A DNA stretch of 13,609 nt. Source: JAMXLO01 sp035511435 (GTDB lineage: Bacteria; Pseudomonadota; Alphaproteobacteria; Acetobacterales; Acetobacteraceae). Location of the stretch: NCBI GenBank assembly GCA_035511435.1, contig DATKFJ010000001.1, forward strand, positions 1-13,609, read 5' to 3'. The translations under genes and the position numbers were made by a program. This document shows, piece by piece, positions 6,423-13,609 of the stretch (position 1 is its first letter; each line of letters starts with the position of its first letter). The notes beneath the pieces are model-generated. The model ran no database searches and was not told the DNA's origin. It was given only the letters and a program-made list of their open reading frames with translations.

Positions 6423-7358
6423 GTGGCCTCGATCAGTTCGCGCCGGCTGTTGCGGCCCGTCGGGTTCGACGAACTCGGGTTGCGTCGTGCCATCTCGGAC
6501 CGGATGCTGCCGTTCCTGGTAGCCGCGATGGCTGTCCTCGCCGCCATGGCATTGGCGGGTTGGGTCGGCGCCGCGTCGCTGGCGCGGCACTGGCAGCAAG
6601 GTGCGGCCTCGGCGCTGACCGTGCAGGTGGCGCGACCGACAGAGCCCGCAGCGCAGGGCGGCGGTTCTCGACTTGAACGCGTGGTGGCCTTGCTGCTGGG
6701 AACCCCCGGTGTCGCCGACGCGCACCCGCTGACCGACGAGGAATTAGGTGAGCTGCTGCGTCCCTGGTTGGGCAATGGAGTGGAGCGGCTGGCGTTGCCG
6801 CTGCCGGCGGTGATCGCTGTCCGGCTTTCCGATCCGGAACTGGAACTGGACAAGCTGGCCCATCGGCTGGATGTCGCCGCGCCGGGCACGCTGGTGGAAA
6901 GTCATGGAGTGTGGATCGGGCGTCTGTCCGTCCTGGCGCGCAGCCTGCAGGCCTGCGCCGGACTCGCACTCCTGCTGGTCGCCGGGGTCGCCGCCGCAGT
7001 GATCGCGGTCGCCACGCGGGCCGGATTGGCTGCCCGGCGTGAGGCGATCGAGATCGTGCATGGTCTGGGCGCTACCGACAGCTACATAGCCTCGCGCTTC
7101 GCTGGCCGCGCCACCTTGCTGGCGGCGTCCGGTGGCATTGCCGGCGCCGTGGTGGCGTTGCCGGTCCTGTTGACGCTGGCCAGCATGGCGGCACCCTTCG
7201 CCGGTGGTGCCACCGAGCCGACATCGCCGGCCGGCATTCTTGGCGCGCTGCCCGGCGTGTTGTGGCTCACCCTGCCGGGGCTGCCCGCCGCCGCCGCCGC
7301 GATAGGCTACATCACCGCGCAAGGGACCGTGCGCCGCTGGCTGCGACGGTTGCCATGA
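6423..7358 (+). CDS. ftsX: Cell division protein FtsX
   Basis: This is the membrane subunit of the FtsEX complex. The 311 residues show the FtsX layout: a short cytoplasmic N-terminus, TM1 (about 29-52), a periplasmic domain (about 53-170), TM2 (about 176-198), a cytoplasmic loop with the conserved R-R-E-A-I-E-I-V-H-G-L-G-A-T (205-218), then TM3 (about 229-254) and TM4 (about 274-299). The periplasmic domain is Pro/Leu-rich and diverged, as is usual in Alphaproteobacteria. Translation starts at GTG, 2 nt after the ftsE stop, so it is probably coupled. The stop overlaps the start of the next gene by 4 nt (ATGA). Recognition rests on position after ftsE, topology and the loop motif; overall sequence is weakly conserved. 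Confidence 0.92.
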   Translation: MASISSRRLLRPVGFDELGLRRAISDRMLPFLVAAMAVLAAMALAGWVGAASLARHWQQGAASALTVQVARPTEPAAQGGGSRLERVVALLLGTPGVADAHPLTDEELGELLRPWLGNGVERLALPLPAVIAVRLSDPELELDKLAHRLDVAAPGTLVESHGVWIGRLSVLARSLQACAGLALLLVAGVAAAVIAVATRAGLAARREAIEIVHGLGATDSYIASRFAGRATLLAASGGIAGAVVALPVLLTLASMAAPFAGGATEPTSPAGILGALPGVLWLTLPGLPAAAAAIGYITAQGTVRRWLRRLP

Positions 7359-7999
7359 CGAGGCTGACTTTTCTCGGCGCGACACCGCGCCGGCGGCTGG
7401 TGAGCGGGCTCGGGATATGCATGCTCGCCACCGTAGTTCTCCTTGGGATCGGCTTCGCCTGGTTCGTCCACATGATCGACAGGCCGGCGCATGCCCCGCC
7501 GCATGCCGATGGGATCGTGGCCTTCACCGGCGGCGCAGACCGGGTTGAGACTGCCCTCCGCCTGCTGTCGGAAGGGCGTGCCGACAAGCTGCTGCTGTCC
7601 GGGATTGGCGGCGGTGCGGAACTGGGCGAATTGGCCCGTCTCGCCGGGGTCAACCCAATGCCGCTCGCTACGCGGGTCACCATCGGTCGCGTCGCTGCCT
7701 CAACCCGTGGCAATGCGCTGGAGACCGCCGCGTGGGCCGGGGCGAACTCCATCCACTCGCTGCTTGTGGTAACCGCATCCTACCACATGCCCCGCGCAAT
7801 GGCCGAACTCGAGCGCGTGTTGCCGGACACGGCACTGTATCCGCTGCCTGTGATGATAGTCGGTGCAGCGCGCCGACCCGCGGTTCCGTTCCGGCTGATC
7901 GCGGAGGAGTATTTCAAGTTCCTCGCCGCCCGCGTCGGGCTTAGCTCCATAGTTCCGTTGCGCGAGCCACAGGTTGCCTACGGCGGCCATGCCGGATGA
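7355..7999 (+). CDS. YdcF family (DUF218) membrane protein
   Basis: This 214-residue protein has an N-terminal membrane anchor (about 16-38) followed by a DUF218/YdcF domain. Typical motifs are A-D-G-I-V-A-F-T-G-G (51-60), L-L-L-S-G (79-83), S-T-R-G-N-A-L-E (116-123), L-L-V-V-T-A-S-Y-H-M-P-R-A (136-148) and E-E-Y at 184-186. The family includes ElyC/SanA-like envelope proteins, some linked to peptidoglycan or lipid-carrier metabolism; its biochemistry is not settled. The start overlaps the ftsX stop by 4 nt and its own stop overlaps the next start by 4 nt, so it is translationally coupled on both sides. The frame is open further upstream inside ftsX, but the ATG at 7355 is the natural start. 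A role in envelope assembly at division is inferred from context. Confidence 0.88.
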   Translation: MTRLTFLGATPRRRLVSGLGICMLATVVLLGIGFAWFVHMIDRPAHAPPHADGIVAFTGGADRVETALRLLSEGRADKLLLSGIGGGAELGELARLAGVNPMPLATRVTIGRVAASTRGNALETAAWAGANSIHSLLVVTASYHMPRAMAELERVLPDTALYPLPVMIVGAARRPAVPFRLIAEEYFKFLAARVGLSSIVPLREPQVAYGGHAG

Positions 8000-8727
8000 G
8001 CTTTCTGCGTTCCGTCGTGTTCAACGTGTACTTCTTTGCCACCACGTTCCTGGTGACGACGCTGCCCGGCACGTATGCCCGGGTCGTGGCGCCCGAGCGC
8101 GTACTCGGCGTCGCGCAATTGTGGGCGCGCCTTGTTGTGGGCGGCCTGCGCGTGATCTGCCGCATTCGCGTCGAGGTCGACGGGCTGGAGAATCTCGACG
8201 GGTGTGGCGCCAAGCTGATCGCCTCACGCCATCAGTCGGCATTCGACACGGTTATTTGGCTGACCCTGTTGCCGCGTTGCTGCTACGTGCTCAAGCGCGA
8301 ACTGCTCCATATCCCGTTGATGGGACGCTTGATGATGCTTGCAGGCATGATCGCGGTGGACCGCAGCGGAGGTGCTGCGACGATCCGCGGACTGATGCGG
8401 GAAGGTGACCGCGCGGTGCGCGAAGGCCGCCAGATCGTGATTTTCCCGGAAGGCACACGCGCCGAACCTGGCGCTTTGCTCCCCTTGCACCCCGGTGTGG
8501 CCGCCCTGGCAGTCCGCACGCGATTGCCAGTGATCCCTGTGGTGACCGACTCCGGACGTTGCTGGGGGCGGCGGGCGTTCCACAAGCGGCCCGGCACGAT
8601 TCATATCCGTATTTTGGAGCCAATTCCCGCCGGGACGGGGCGAGAGGAACTCATGCAGCTCTTGGAAATAGCGTTGCGTGCTGAGGTTAGTCCGGAGCGG
8701 GGGGCTGTGGAGAACTCTGTGGGCTGA
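7996..8727 (+). CDS. plsC: 1-acyl-glycerol-3-phosphate acyltransferase (PlsC-like)
   Basis: This 243-residue lysophospholipid acyltransferase would transfer a fatty acyl group to 1-acyl-glycerol-3-phosphate, giving phosphatidic acid at the inner membrane. The catalytic H-x4-D motif is His79-Gln-Ser-Ala-Phe-Asp84 (the common form is N-H-x-S-x-x-D; here Arg replaces Asn before His). The substrate motif F-P-E-G-T-R is at 150-155, and the fourth motif V-I-P-V-V at 179-183. A hydrophobic N-terminal segment (about 7-23) anchors it. It is the last gene of the tightly spaced ftsE-ftsX-ydcF-like-plsC run, with an ATGA overlap. Other acyl acceptors, such as lyso-ornithine lipids, cannot be excluded. 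Confidence 0.88.
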   Translation: MSFLRSVVFNVYFFATTFLVTTLPGTYARVVAPERVLGVAQLWARLVVGGLRVICRIRVEVDGLENLDGCGAKLIASRHQSAFDTVIWLTLLPRCCYVLKRELLHIPLMGRLMMLAGMIAVDRSGGAATIRGLMREGDRAVREGRQIVIFPEGTRAEPGALLPLHPGVAALAVRTRLPVIPVVTDSGRCWGRRAFHKRPGTIHIRILEPIPAGTGREELMQLLEIALRAEVSPERGAVENSVG

Positions 8728-8961
8728 GTTTCCTGCCGGCTCTTAAGGTACCGCAAGACGCGATATTAAGTTGTTGATATATCATTATTTATGGCTTGTT
8801 GCCCCGCTGCAGGCGATGGCCGTGCCGCATGGGGACGAATCCTATGCGACTCGCGCTATAGTTGCGTATAGCCTGATATTATTCGCGTCGATGGAGAATT
8901 CTCCGCGTTTGCCTTGGGCACGGGTTTGCCTATAAGCGGCGCTGGTCCAGGGCGAGAGAAG
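8728..8961. promoter_or_regulatory. AT-rich spacer with dyad before the DUF2125 gene
   Basis: These 234 bases separate plsC from the DUF2125 gene and include AT-rich patches (8761-8800 and 8855-8885) unlike the surrounding coding DNA. A dyad GCTATA-N6-TATAGC lies at 8855-8872 and a palindrome GATATATC at 8776-8783. No sigma-70 promoter with both boxes at normal spacing was found by eye. The spacing and composition suggest that the DUF2125 gene has its own promoter. Confidence 0.35.
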
Positions 8962-10011
8962 ATGCGGCGAAGGCGTAGGCTGTGGATCGTTCTGCTCGCC
9001 GTGCTGTGCTTTCTGGCAGCAGCCGATTCGATCTATTGGTACGTCGCCGAACGCAATCTGGACGCGGGCTTTAGCGCCTGGCTTGTGGAGCGTCGGGCGG
9101 ACGGGTGGACGGCCACCACTCAGCCGCCTGTGCGGGAAGGGTGGCCTCTGGCCGCGACGCTCGCCGTGCCGCAGGTCTACCTCAAAGGCGGCGACCTCGA
9201 TATTCCTGGCGGCCTGACCTGGAGCGCGGACCGGCTGACATTGCGGGTGAGGCTGTGGCGGCCCGGATTGCTGGAGGTCGTGGCGCAGGGGGAGCAGAAA
9301 CTTCGCCTGGCGGGCGGGCCGGAAATTCCGTACACCGCCGACCGCCTGCATATCGCAATACCGCTCCAGGCCGGCGCCCCGCCACAGTCCGCGGATGTCA
9401 CCGCACTGCATCTGCGTGCGGACGTGCCGACGCGCGGTGATGCCACCTCTGCCCTGACTGTCAGCGTGCTGGGATTGCACCTGGCATTCCAGCAAGCCGT
9501 GAAATCGGCTGAACCGGCGCTGGCGTTTTTGCTCCACGCCGAGCAGGTCCGATTGCCAACTGCCCCCACGTGGCCCCTGGGGCCGCAAATTGAGCGATTG
9601 ACGGTCGAAGGGAATCTGGCCGGCCCGGTGCCGAACGCGCGCACCCTGGCGGAGCGGGTCGGCGCCTGGCGGGACGGCGACGGCACGCTGGAACTGCAGC
9701 GGTTCGCGCTGATCTGGGGGCCGCTCGACCTGACCGCCAGCGCCAGGCTTTCTTTGGATACGCAGTTGCAGCCGATGGGGACCGGCAGCGTGCGCGCGGT
9801 CGGCTACGGGGAAACACTCGACGCGTTGGCGGCGCACGGCGCGATCAGCAAGTCCTCTGCGCTGGCGGCGAAGGCGGTGCTGTCGCTGTTGGCGCACAAC
9901 CCGGAGGATGGCGGCCCGCCGGACGTGGAGGTGCCGCTGACACTGCAGTACCGCACGCTGTCGATGCGCCAGGTGCCGCTGGTGCGGTTGCCGGAGCTGG
10001 ATTGGCCATGA
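8962..10011 (+). CDS. DUF2125 domain-containing protein
   Basis: This 349-residue protein has a basic N-terminus (five consecutive Arg), one hydrophobic segment (about 7-24; signal anchor or signal peptide) and a long beta-rich periplasmic part. The segment just after the helix (Y-W-Y-V-A-E-R-N-L-D-A-G, then W-L-V-E-R-R-A-D-G-W-T) is the hallmark start of DUF2125, a family of unknown function found in Alphaproteobacteria. Alternating strands and amphipathic repeats recall periplasmic lipid- or envelope-associated proteins, but that is inference. The ATG at 8962 follows a GAGAGAAG ribosome site. An upstream TTG at 8914 would add 16 residues before the Arg run and is less likely. It lies in the same direction as the ftsE operon but 234 bp downstream, so it is probably a separate unit. 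Confidence 0.85.
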   Translation: MRRRRRLWIVLLAVLCFLAAADSIYWYVAERNLDAGFSAWLVERRADGWTATTQPPVREGWPLAATLAVPQVYLKGGDLDIPGGLTWSADRLTLRVRLWRPGLLEVVAQGEQKLRLAGGPEIPYTADRLHIAIPLQAGAPPQSADVTALHLRADVPTRGDATSALTVSVLGLHLAFQQAVKSAEPALAFLLHAEQVRLPTAPTWPLGPQIERLTVEGNLAGPVPNARTLAERVGAWRDGDGTLELQRFALIWGPLDLTASARLSLDTQLQPMGTGSVRAVGYGETLDALAAHGAISKSSALAAKAVLSLLAHNPEDGGPPDVEVPLTLQYRTLSMRQVPLVRLPELDWP

Positions 10012-10307
10012 TGCCGACGGCTGTTGCTCCTGACAGTCGCTACCGCCCGTCTCACGTCATGGCCGGGTCATTGCACAACACCGGGTCATTTGCACAACTC
10101 AGTACGCCGTCAGTCCGCCATCCGGCAGCAGTGCCTGACGCAGGGTAATCGCATTTGGTTCGCCGCGTGCTGCATCGGGACGCGTCAGCTTGATTGCTGT
10201 CTGAACGACACTCAGGCCAAGCGCGTGCTCTTGTGGTATTACCTGAGGTTACGCAGATTTGTCGGCAAGTTGGCATCATCCCCGTTGCGGGCTCCAGGAG
10301 AATATCT
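10012..10307. other. Intergenic region before the LLM monooxygenase
   Basis: These 296 bases carry no supported gene. The only clear structure is an 18-bp tandem repeat at 10063-10098. The sequence just before the downstream ATG contains a good ribosome site, AGGAG (10296-10300), 7 nt from the start. No promoter could be assigned by eye. Confidence 0.5.
10063..10098. repeat. Tandem near-identical 18-bp direct repeat
   Basis: CCGGGTCATTGCACAAC (10063-10079) and CCGGGTCATTTGCACAAC (10081-10098) follow each other with one base between; they differ only by one T. Short multiple repeats of this kind occur at the ends of some insertion sequences (IS21-like ends contain related AAATGACCC-type words, read on the minus strand) and also as tandem operator sites. 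No transposase is present. Confidence 0.6.
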
Positions 10308-11336
10308 ATGCAGTTCGGACTATTTGGTGCGGCCCAGGCGCAGCGCGGCGGCCCGGACGTCGATAGCGCCGCTGGCTTCAAGGACTACATCGAATACGTC
10401 ATCGAAGCGGAAGCGCTTGGCTACCAGAGCGCATTCATCGTCGAGCATCATTTCACCGGCTTCGGCCAGGTCTCCGCGACACTCAACCTGCTGACCTGGA
10501 TCGGCGCCCGCACGCGCACGCTACGCCTCGGCACCGCCGTGATCGTGCTGCCCTGGCACAATCCGGTATTGCTCGCCGAGCAGGCGGCAACGGTCGATCT
10601 GCTGTCGGGCGGGCGACTGGATTTCGGCATCGGCAAAGGCTACCGGCATAATGAGTTCGTCGGCTTCCGCATCCCGATGGAGGAAGCCGAACCGCGATTC
10701 GAGGAATCGATCGACATCATCACCAAGGCATGGACGTCGAACGATCGGTTCTCGTGGCAGGGCCAATACTGGCAGTTCGAGGACATCATCGTCGAGCCGC
10801 CAACCATCCAGAAACCGCATCCGCCATTCTGGCAGGGTGCTGGGCATCCCGAATCCATACGCAAGGTTGCGCGACGCGGGCACAATCTTCTGCTCGATCA
10901 GTTCGCTTCGCTGGACGTGACCGGCGAGCGGTTTGCGCTGTACCGGGAAGCCATGCAGGCGAATGGCTTTACCTTCCACCCCTCGCAGGTCGGTGTCGCG
11001 CGCGCCTTCTATGTGGCGCGGGACAGTGCGGAGAAAGAAGCCGCGTTGGATCGGCGCATCGCGGCACAGCGCCGACTGCACACGATCTCGCAGCGGCCGG
11101 ACGGCAACAACAAAGCCAGTATCATGGCTTTCTCCGATACGCGCGCGGCGAGCGAGGAAAGCGCGCTGTACGGCAACCCCGACGAAATCGCGCGGAAGAT
11201 CGAGAAGTTGCGCGACATGGGAGTGGAATACATTCTGCTGAACGGCGGCGGCACATCGCGCGACAATCTGCGACGCTTCGCCAAGGAGGTAATGCCGGCA
11301 TTCCGCACCGAGCCGGCGATGCGCGCGACCGGTTGA
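10308..11336 (+). CDS. LLM class flavin-dependent monooxygenase
   Basis: This 342-residue TIM-barrel protein belongs to the bacterial luciferase-like monooxygenase family, which uses FMNH2 supplied by a separate reductase and O2 to oxidise organic substrates. Typical features are the N-terminal strand M-Q-F-G-L-F, the V-E-H-H-F motif (45-49) in the active site, the A-V-I-V-L-P-W-H-N-P strand and loop (77-86), and L-L-S-G-G-R-L-D-F-G-I-G-K-G-Y (98-112) with the R-H-N-E-F that follows. Length is normal. The start is supported by AGGAG at 10296-10300. A methyltransferase gene follows after 94 bp. The family includes alkane, sulfonate and N-oxygenating members; the substrate cannot be told from sequence. 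No flavin reductase gene is in the window. Confidence 0.88.
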   Translation: MQFGLFGAAQAQRGGPDVDSAAGFKDYIEYVIEAEALGYQSAFIVEHHFTGFGQVSATLNLLTWIGARTRTLRLGTAVIVLPWHNPVLLAEQAATVDLLSGGRLDFGIGKGYRHNEFVGFRIPMEEAEPRFEESIDIITKAWTSNDRFSWQGQYWQFEDIIVEPPTIQKPHPPFWQGAGHPESIRKVARRGHNLLLDQFASLDVTGERFALYREAMQANGFTFHPSQVGVARAFYVARDSAEKEAALDRRIAAQRRLHTISQRPDGNNKASIMAFSDTRAASEESALYGNPDEIARKIEKLRDMGVEYILLNGGGTSRDNLRRFAKEVMPAFRTEPAMRATG

Positions 11337-11430
11337 CGCCGCACCCGTCAGGCATCCGTCGCAAGAAATGCGGAAACGACAATGGCTGCGCGACAGGGTA
11401 CGGCTTGCCGCTTGAAGGGAGTACCGCCCG

Positions 11431-12261
11431 ATGTCTTCCAGCTTCGATCCCAGGTCGGCTCCGGCGTCGGTGTTCGCGGCGCATGATGGGGATGCATACG
11501 AGCGGGTCATGGGACGCTGGAGCCGACGCCTGGCACCACTGCTGATCCGATTTGGCGGCCTGGTCGATGACGACCGGGTACTCGACGTCGGCAGCGGGAC
11601 CGGCAGCTTGAGCTTCACACTGCCGGAGGTGGCGAACGTCGCTTCCGTTGCCGGTATCGACCAGGCCGCTGTCTATGTCGCGTTCGCGCGCGCACGCGGC
11701 AGTGCTGACCCGCGGTTCAGTTTCCGGCAAGCCGATGCGCGCGCACTGCCGTTTCCCGCTGCGTCATTCGATCGGGCGTTCTCGATGCTGGTCTTGCAAT
11801 TCATCCCCGATGCAGACCGCGCGGTCGCCGAGATGTGCCGCGTCGTGCGGCCCGGCGGCACTGTTACGGCTGCGGTGTGGGATTCGTTTGGTGGTACGCC
11901 GCATCTGCGGTTGTTGTGGGATACCGCCGCCGCGCTCGATCCGTCCGCCACGCAGCCGCGATCGCTGTTCCGCTATCTGAGTGCGCCCGATGAGATGGCA
12001 TCACTGTGGCGTCGGCTTGGTATGCGCGATGTGGAGCAGACCAGCCTGACCATCCGCATGGATTTCGCTTCGTTCGACGATTACTGGCAGCCGTATACCA
12101 CCGGGGAAGGTGGCACCGGCGAGTTCATGACGAGCCTGTCCGATGCGGCACGCGAGACGCTGCGCGAGCATGTGCGGCGCGGCTATGTATCGAACCGGCC
12201 GGATGGCCCACGGTCATTCACCGCGACCGCCTGGGCTTGTCGCGGTACGGTGCCCGGCTAA
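11431..12261 (+). CDS. Class I SAM-dependent methyltransferase
   Basis: This 276-residue methyltransferase belongs to the UbiE/Methyltransf_11-like class. Motif I V-L-D-V-G-S-G-T-G-S (50-59) binds S-adenosylmethionine; the acidic residue after strand 2 is Asp77 in G-I-D-Q. Then come Q-A-D-A-R-A-L-P-F (100-108), F-D-R-A-F-S-M-L-V-L-Q-F (113-124), and the post-motif R-V-V-R-P-G-G-T-V (137-145). The C-terminal part is specific to the subfamily and probably shapes the acceptor pocket; the acceptor is unknown. AAGGGAG (11415-11421) lies 9 nt before the ATG. It sits between two flavoenzyme genes on the same strand, spaced by 94 and 133 bp, so co-transcription is possible but not evident. Confidence 0.85.
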   Translation: MSSSFDPRSAPASVFAAHDGDAYERVMGRWSRRLAPLLIRFGGLVDDDRVLDVGSGTGSLSFTLPEVANVASVAGIDQAAVYVAFARARGSADPRFSFRQADARALPFPAASFDRAFSMLVLQFIPDADRAVAEMCRVVRPGGTVTAAVWDSFGGTPHLRLLWDTAAALDPSATQPRSLFRYLSAPDEMASLWRRLGMRDVEQTSLTIRMDFASFDDYWQPYTTGEGGTGEFMTSLSDAARETLREHVRRGYVSNRPDGPRSFTATAWACRGTVPG

Positions 12262-12394
12262 CGCTGGACATCGACGGTCATCGATCACGCGGTGGCAGCG
12301 ACGCAGGCATGCGCCGCGACCAGGGGCTTGAGGCACCGGCGCCCGCCGCGCAATCTGCCGGGCTGGATCGAACAACGATAACGGGGGAAACGAC

Positions 12395-13609
12395 ATGGTC
12401 GGCCAGCAATACGACATCGAGGCGGATTTTGTCGTGGTGGGAGCAGGCTCCGCCGGCTGCGTGATGGCCACGCGTCTGTCCGAGAATCCGGCGACGCGCG
12501 TCGTGCTGCTGGAAGCCGGCGGCGAGGACCGAAATCGCTGGATCCATATTCCGCTTGGCTACGGCAAGACCTTCGCCGATGCCTCGGTGAACTGGTGCTA
12601 CGAAGCCGAGCCCGATGCCGGCGCCAATGGTCGTCGCATCTTTTGGCCGCGCGGCAAGGTACTTGGCGGTTCATCGAGCATCAACGGCATGGTCTACATC
12701 CGCGGTCAGCACGAAGATTTCGACCTGTGGCGCCAACTCGGCAACACCGGCTGGTCGTCGACCGACGTGCTGCCCTACTTCAAGCGCGCCGAACACCAGA
12801 CTCGCGGATCGAGCGAATTCCACAGCACCGGCGGTCCGCTTTGCGTATCCGACACATCCGAACACCACCCGATCTGCGAGGCCTTCATCGAAGCAGCGAT
12901 GGAAATGGGCTATCCGCGCAATGACGACTTCAACGGGGCGCGCCAGGATGGCGTCGGCTACCACCAGACCACCACGCGCAACGGCAAGCGCTGTTCCACC
13001 GCGGTCGGCTATCTGCACCCGGTCCGCAACCGGCCCAATCTGCGCGTCGTCACCGGTGCGCTGGCGGAGAAGATCCTGTTCGACGGCAAGCGCGCCGTCG
13101 GCGTGGCGTTCCGTGAGCATGGCGAGCCGCGCACCGTGCGTGCCGCACGTGAGGTGATCCTGTGCGGCGGCGCGGTGAACTCACCGCAGCTTCTGCTGCT
13201 GTCCGGTGTCGGTCCGCAGGATCAGCTTGCGCAGTTCGGCGTGTCCCTGGTGCACCATCTGCCTGGTGTCGGGCAGAGCCTGCAGGATCACTATTCGGCG
13301 CCGATCAAGCTGAAGTGTCGCCTGCCGATCACGGTCAACGACGTGATGCAAAGCAATTTGAAGAAGCTGAAGGTCGGGCTGCAATACTATCTGTTCCACA
13401 CGGGTCCGCTGACCATGGCCGCGGGGCCGGCCGCCCTGTTCGTGCGTACGCGCCAGGAACTTGCCTCACCGGATGTGAAGATATCGGTGGCGCCATTCAG
13501 TTCCGACAAGTTGCAGGATGGACTGCATGCGTGGTCGGGTTTTGGGCTGACGGTCTATCAGCTCCGTCCGGAAAGTCGTGGCGAGATCAGGCTGAAATCG
13601 GCAAACCCG
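12395..13609 (+). CDS. GMC family oxidoreductase, 3' end cut off
   Basis: The first 405 residues of a glucose-methanol-choline oxidoreductase (choline or alcohol dehydrogenase-like), an FAD enzyme that oxidises alcohols. The FAD-binding loop G-A-G-S-A-G is at 16-21, the acidic end of the second strand is L-L-E-A-G-G (38-43), GMC signature 1 (G-K-V-L-G-G-S-S-S-I-N-G) is at 87-98, and GMC signature 2 (G-A-V-N-S-P-Q-L-L-L-L-S-G-V-G) at 259-273. The frame is open at the right edge; family members are about 530-560 residues, so roughly 130-150 residues, including the catalytic His region, lie outside. The ATG follows GGGGG (12383-12387). The substrate is unknown; BetA-like choline oxidation is only one option. 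Confidence 0.92.
   Translation, partial: MVGQQYDIEADFVVVGAGSAGCVMATRLSENPATRVVLLEAGGEDRNRWIHIPLGYGKTFADASVNWCYEAEPDAGANGRRIFWPRGKVLGGSSSINGMVYIRGQHEDFDLWRQLGNTGWSSTDVLPYFKRAEHQTRGSSEFHSTGGPLCVSDTSEHHPICEAFIEAAMEMGYPRNDDFNGARQDGVGYHQTTTRNGKRCSTAVGYLHPVRNRPNLRVVTGALAEKILFDGKRAVGVAFREHGEPRTVRAAREVILCGGAVNSPQLLLLSGVGPQDQLAQFGVSLVHHLPGVGQSLQDHYSAPIKLKCRLPITVNDVMQSNLKKLKVGLQYYLFHTGPLTMAAGPAALFVRTRQELASPDVKISVAPFSSDKLQDGLHAWSGFGLTVYQLRPESRGEIRLKSANP

Noticed and set aside
8842..9897. 351-residue minus-strand frame opposite the DUF2125 gene
   Set aside because: Arg/Gln-rich with no recognisable domain, and the plus strand carries a clear DUF2125 protein.
10521..11618. 365-residue minus-strand frame opposite the LLM and methyltransferase genes
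   Set aside because: Antisense to two well-supported genes and lacking any motif.

Overview
The window (about 13.6 kb, GC-rich with strong G/C third-position bias) looks like chromosomal DNA of an alphaproteobacterium, most likely a member of the Acetobacteraceae/Rhodospirillales. The main reason is the central block: MJ0042 zinc-ribbon gene, ftsE, ftsX, a DUF218/YdcF-like gene, a PlsC-type acyltransferase and a DUF2125 gene. From memory this order is typical of that group. No taxonomic search was possible.

Layout. Positions 1-671 hold no convincing gene. The first 246 bases are open from the left edge but unassigned. A 200-bp AT-rich stretch follows, carrying short dyads and a textbook sigma-54 (-24/-12) promoter. 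This drives a secreted PEP-CTERM protein (675-2024) that ends in a strong hairpin (2031-2069). Positions 2070-2568 are mostly intergenic, with one doubtful minus-strand small ORF and what looks like a degenerate dispersed repeat. Then comes a flavin-dependent monooxygenase-like gene (2569-3999, plus strand). It converges on a two-gene minus-strand operon of AhpD/CMD-fold proteins (5131 down to 4062), one with the catalytic Cys pair and one without.

The core block follows. The MJ0042 zinc-ribbon membrane protein (5593-5153, minus) is divergent from a tight operon ftsE-ftsX-ydcF-like-plsC (5734-8727), whose last three genes are linked by ATGA overlaps. A separately spaced DUF2125 gene (8962-10011) comes next. 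After a gap with a tandem 18-bp repeat, three plus-strand genes follow: a luciferase-like (LLM) flavin monooxygenase, a class I SAM methyltransferase and a GMC oxidoreductase that runs off the right edge.

How they work together. FtsE/FtsX form the divisome ABC complex that controls cell-wall hydrolysis. The co-transcribed YdcF-like and acyltransferase genes suggest coupling of division to envelope and phospholipid synthesis. The redox genes on either side (flavin monooxygenase, CMD pair, LLM monooxygenase, methyltransferase, GMC oxidase) look like accessory catabolic or detoxification genes around the core block. A shared pathway is an inference, not shown by the sequence. The PEP-CTERM gene implies an exosortase and an exopolysaccharide locus elsewhere in the genome; neither is in this window.
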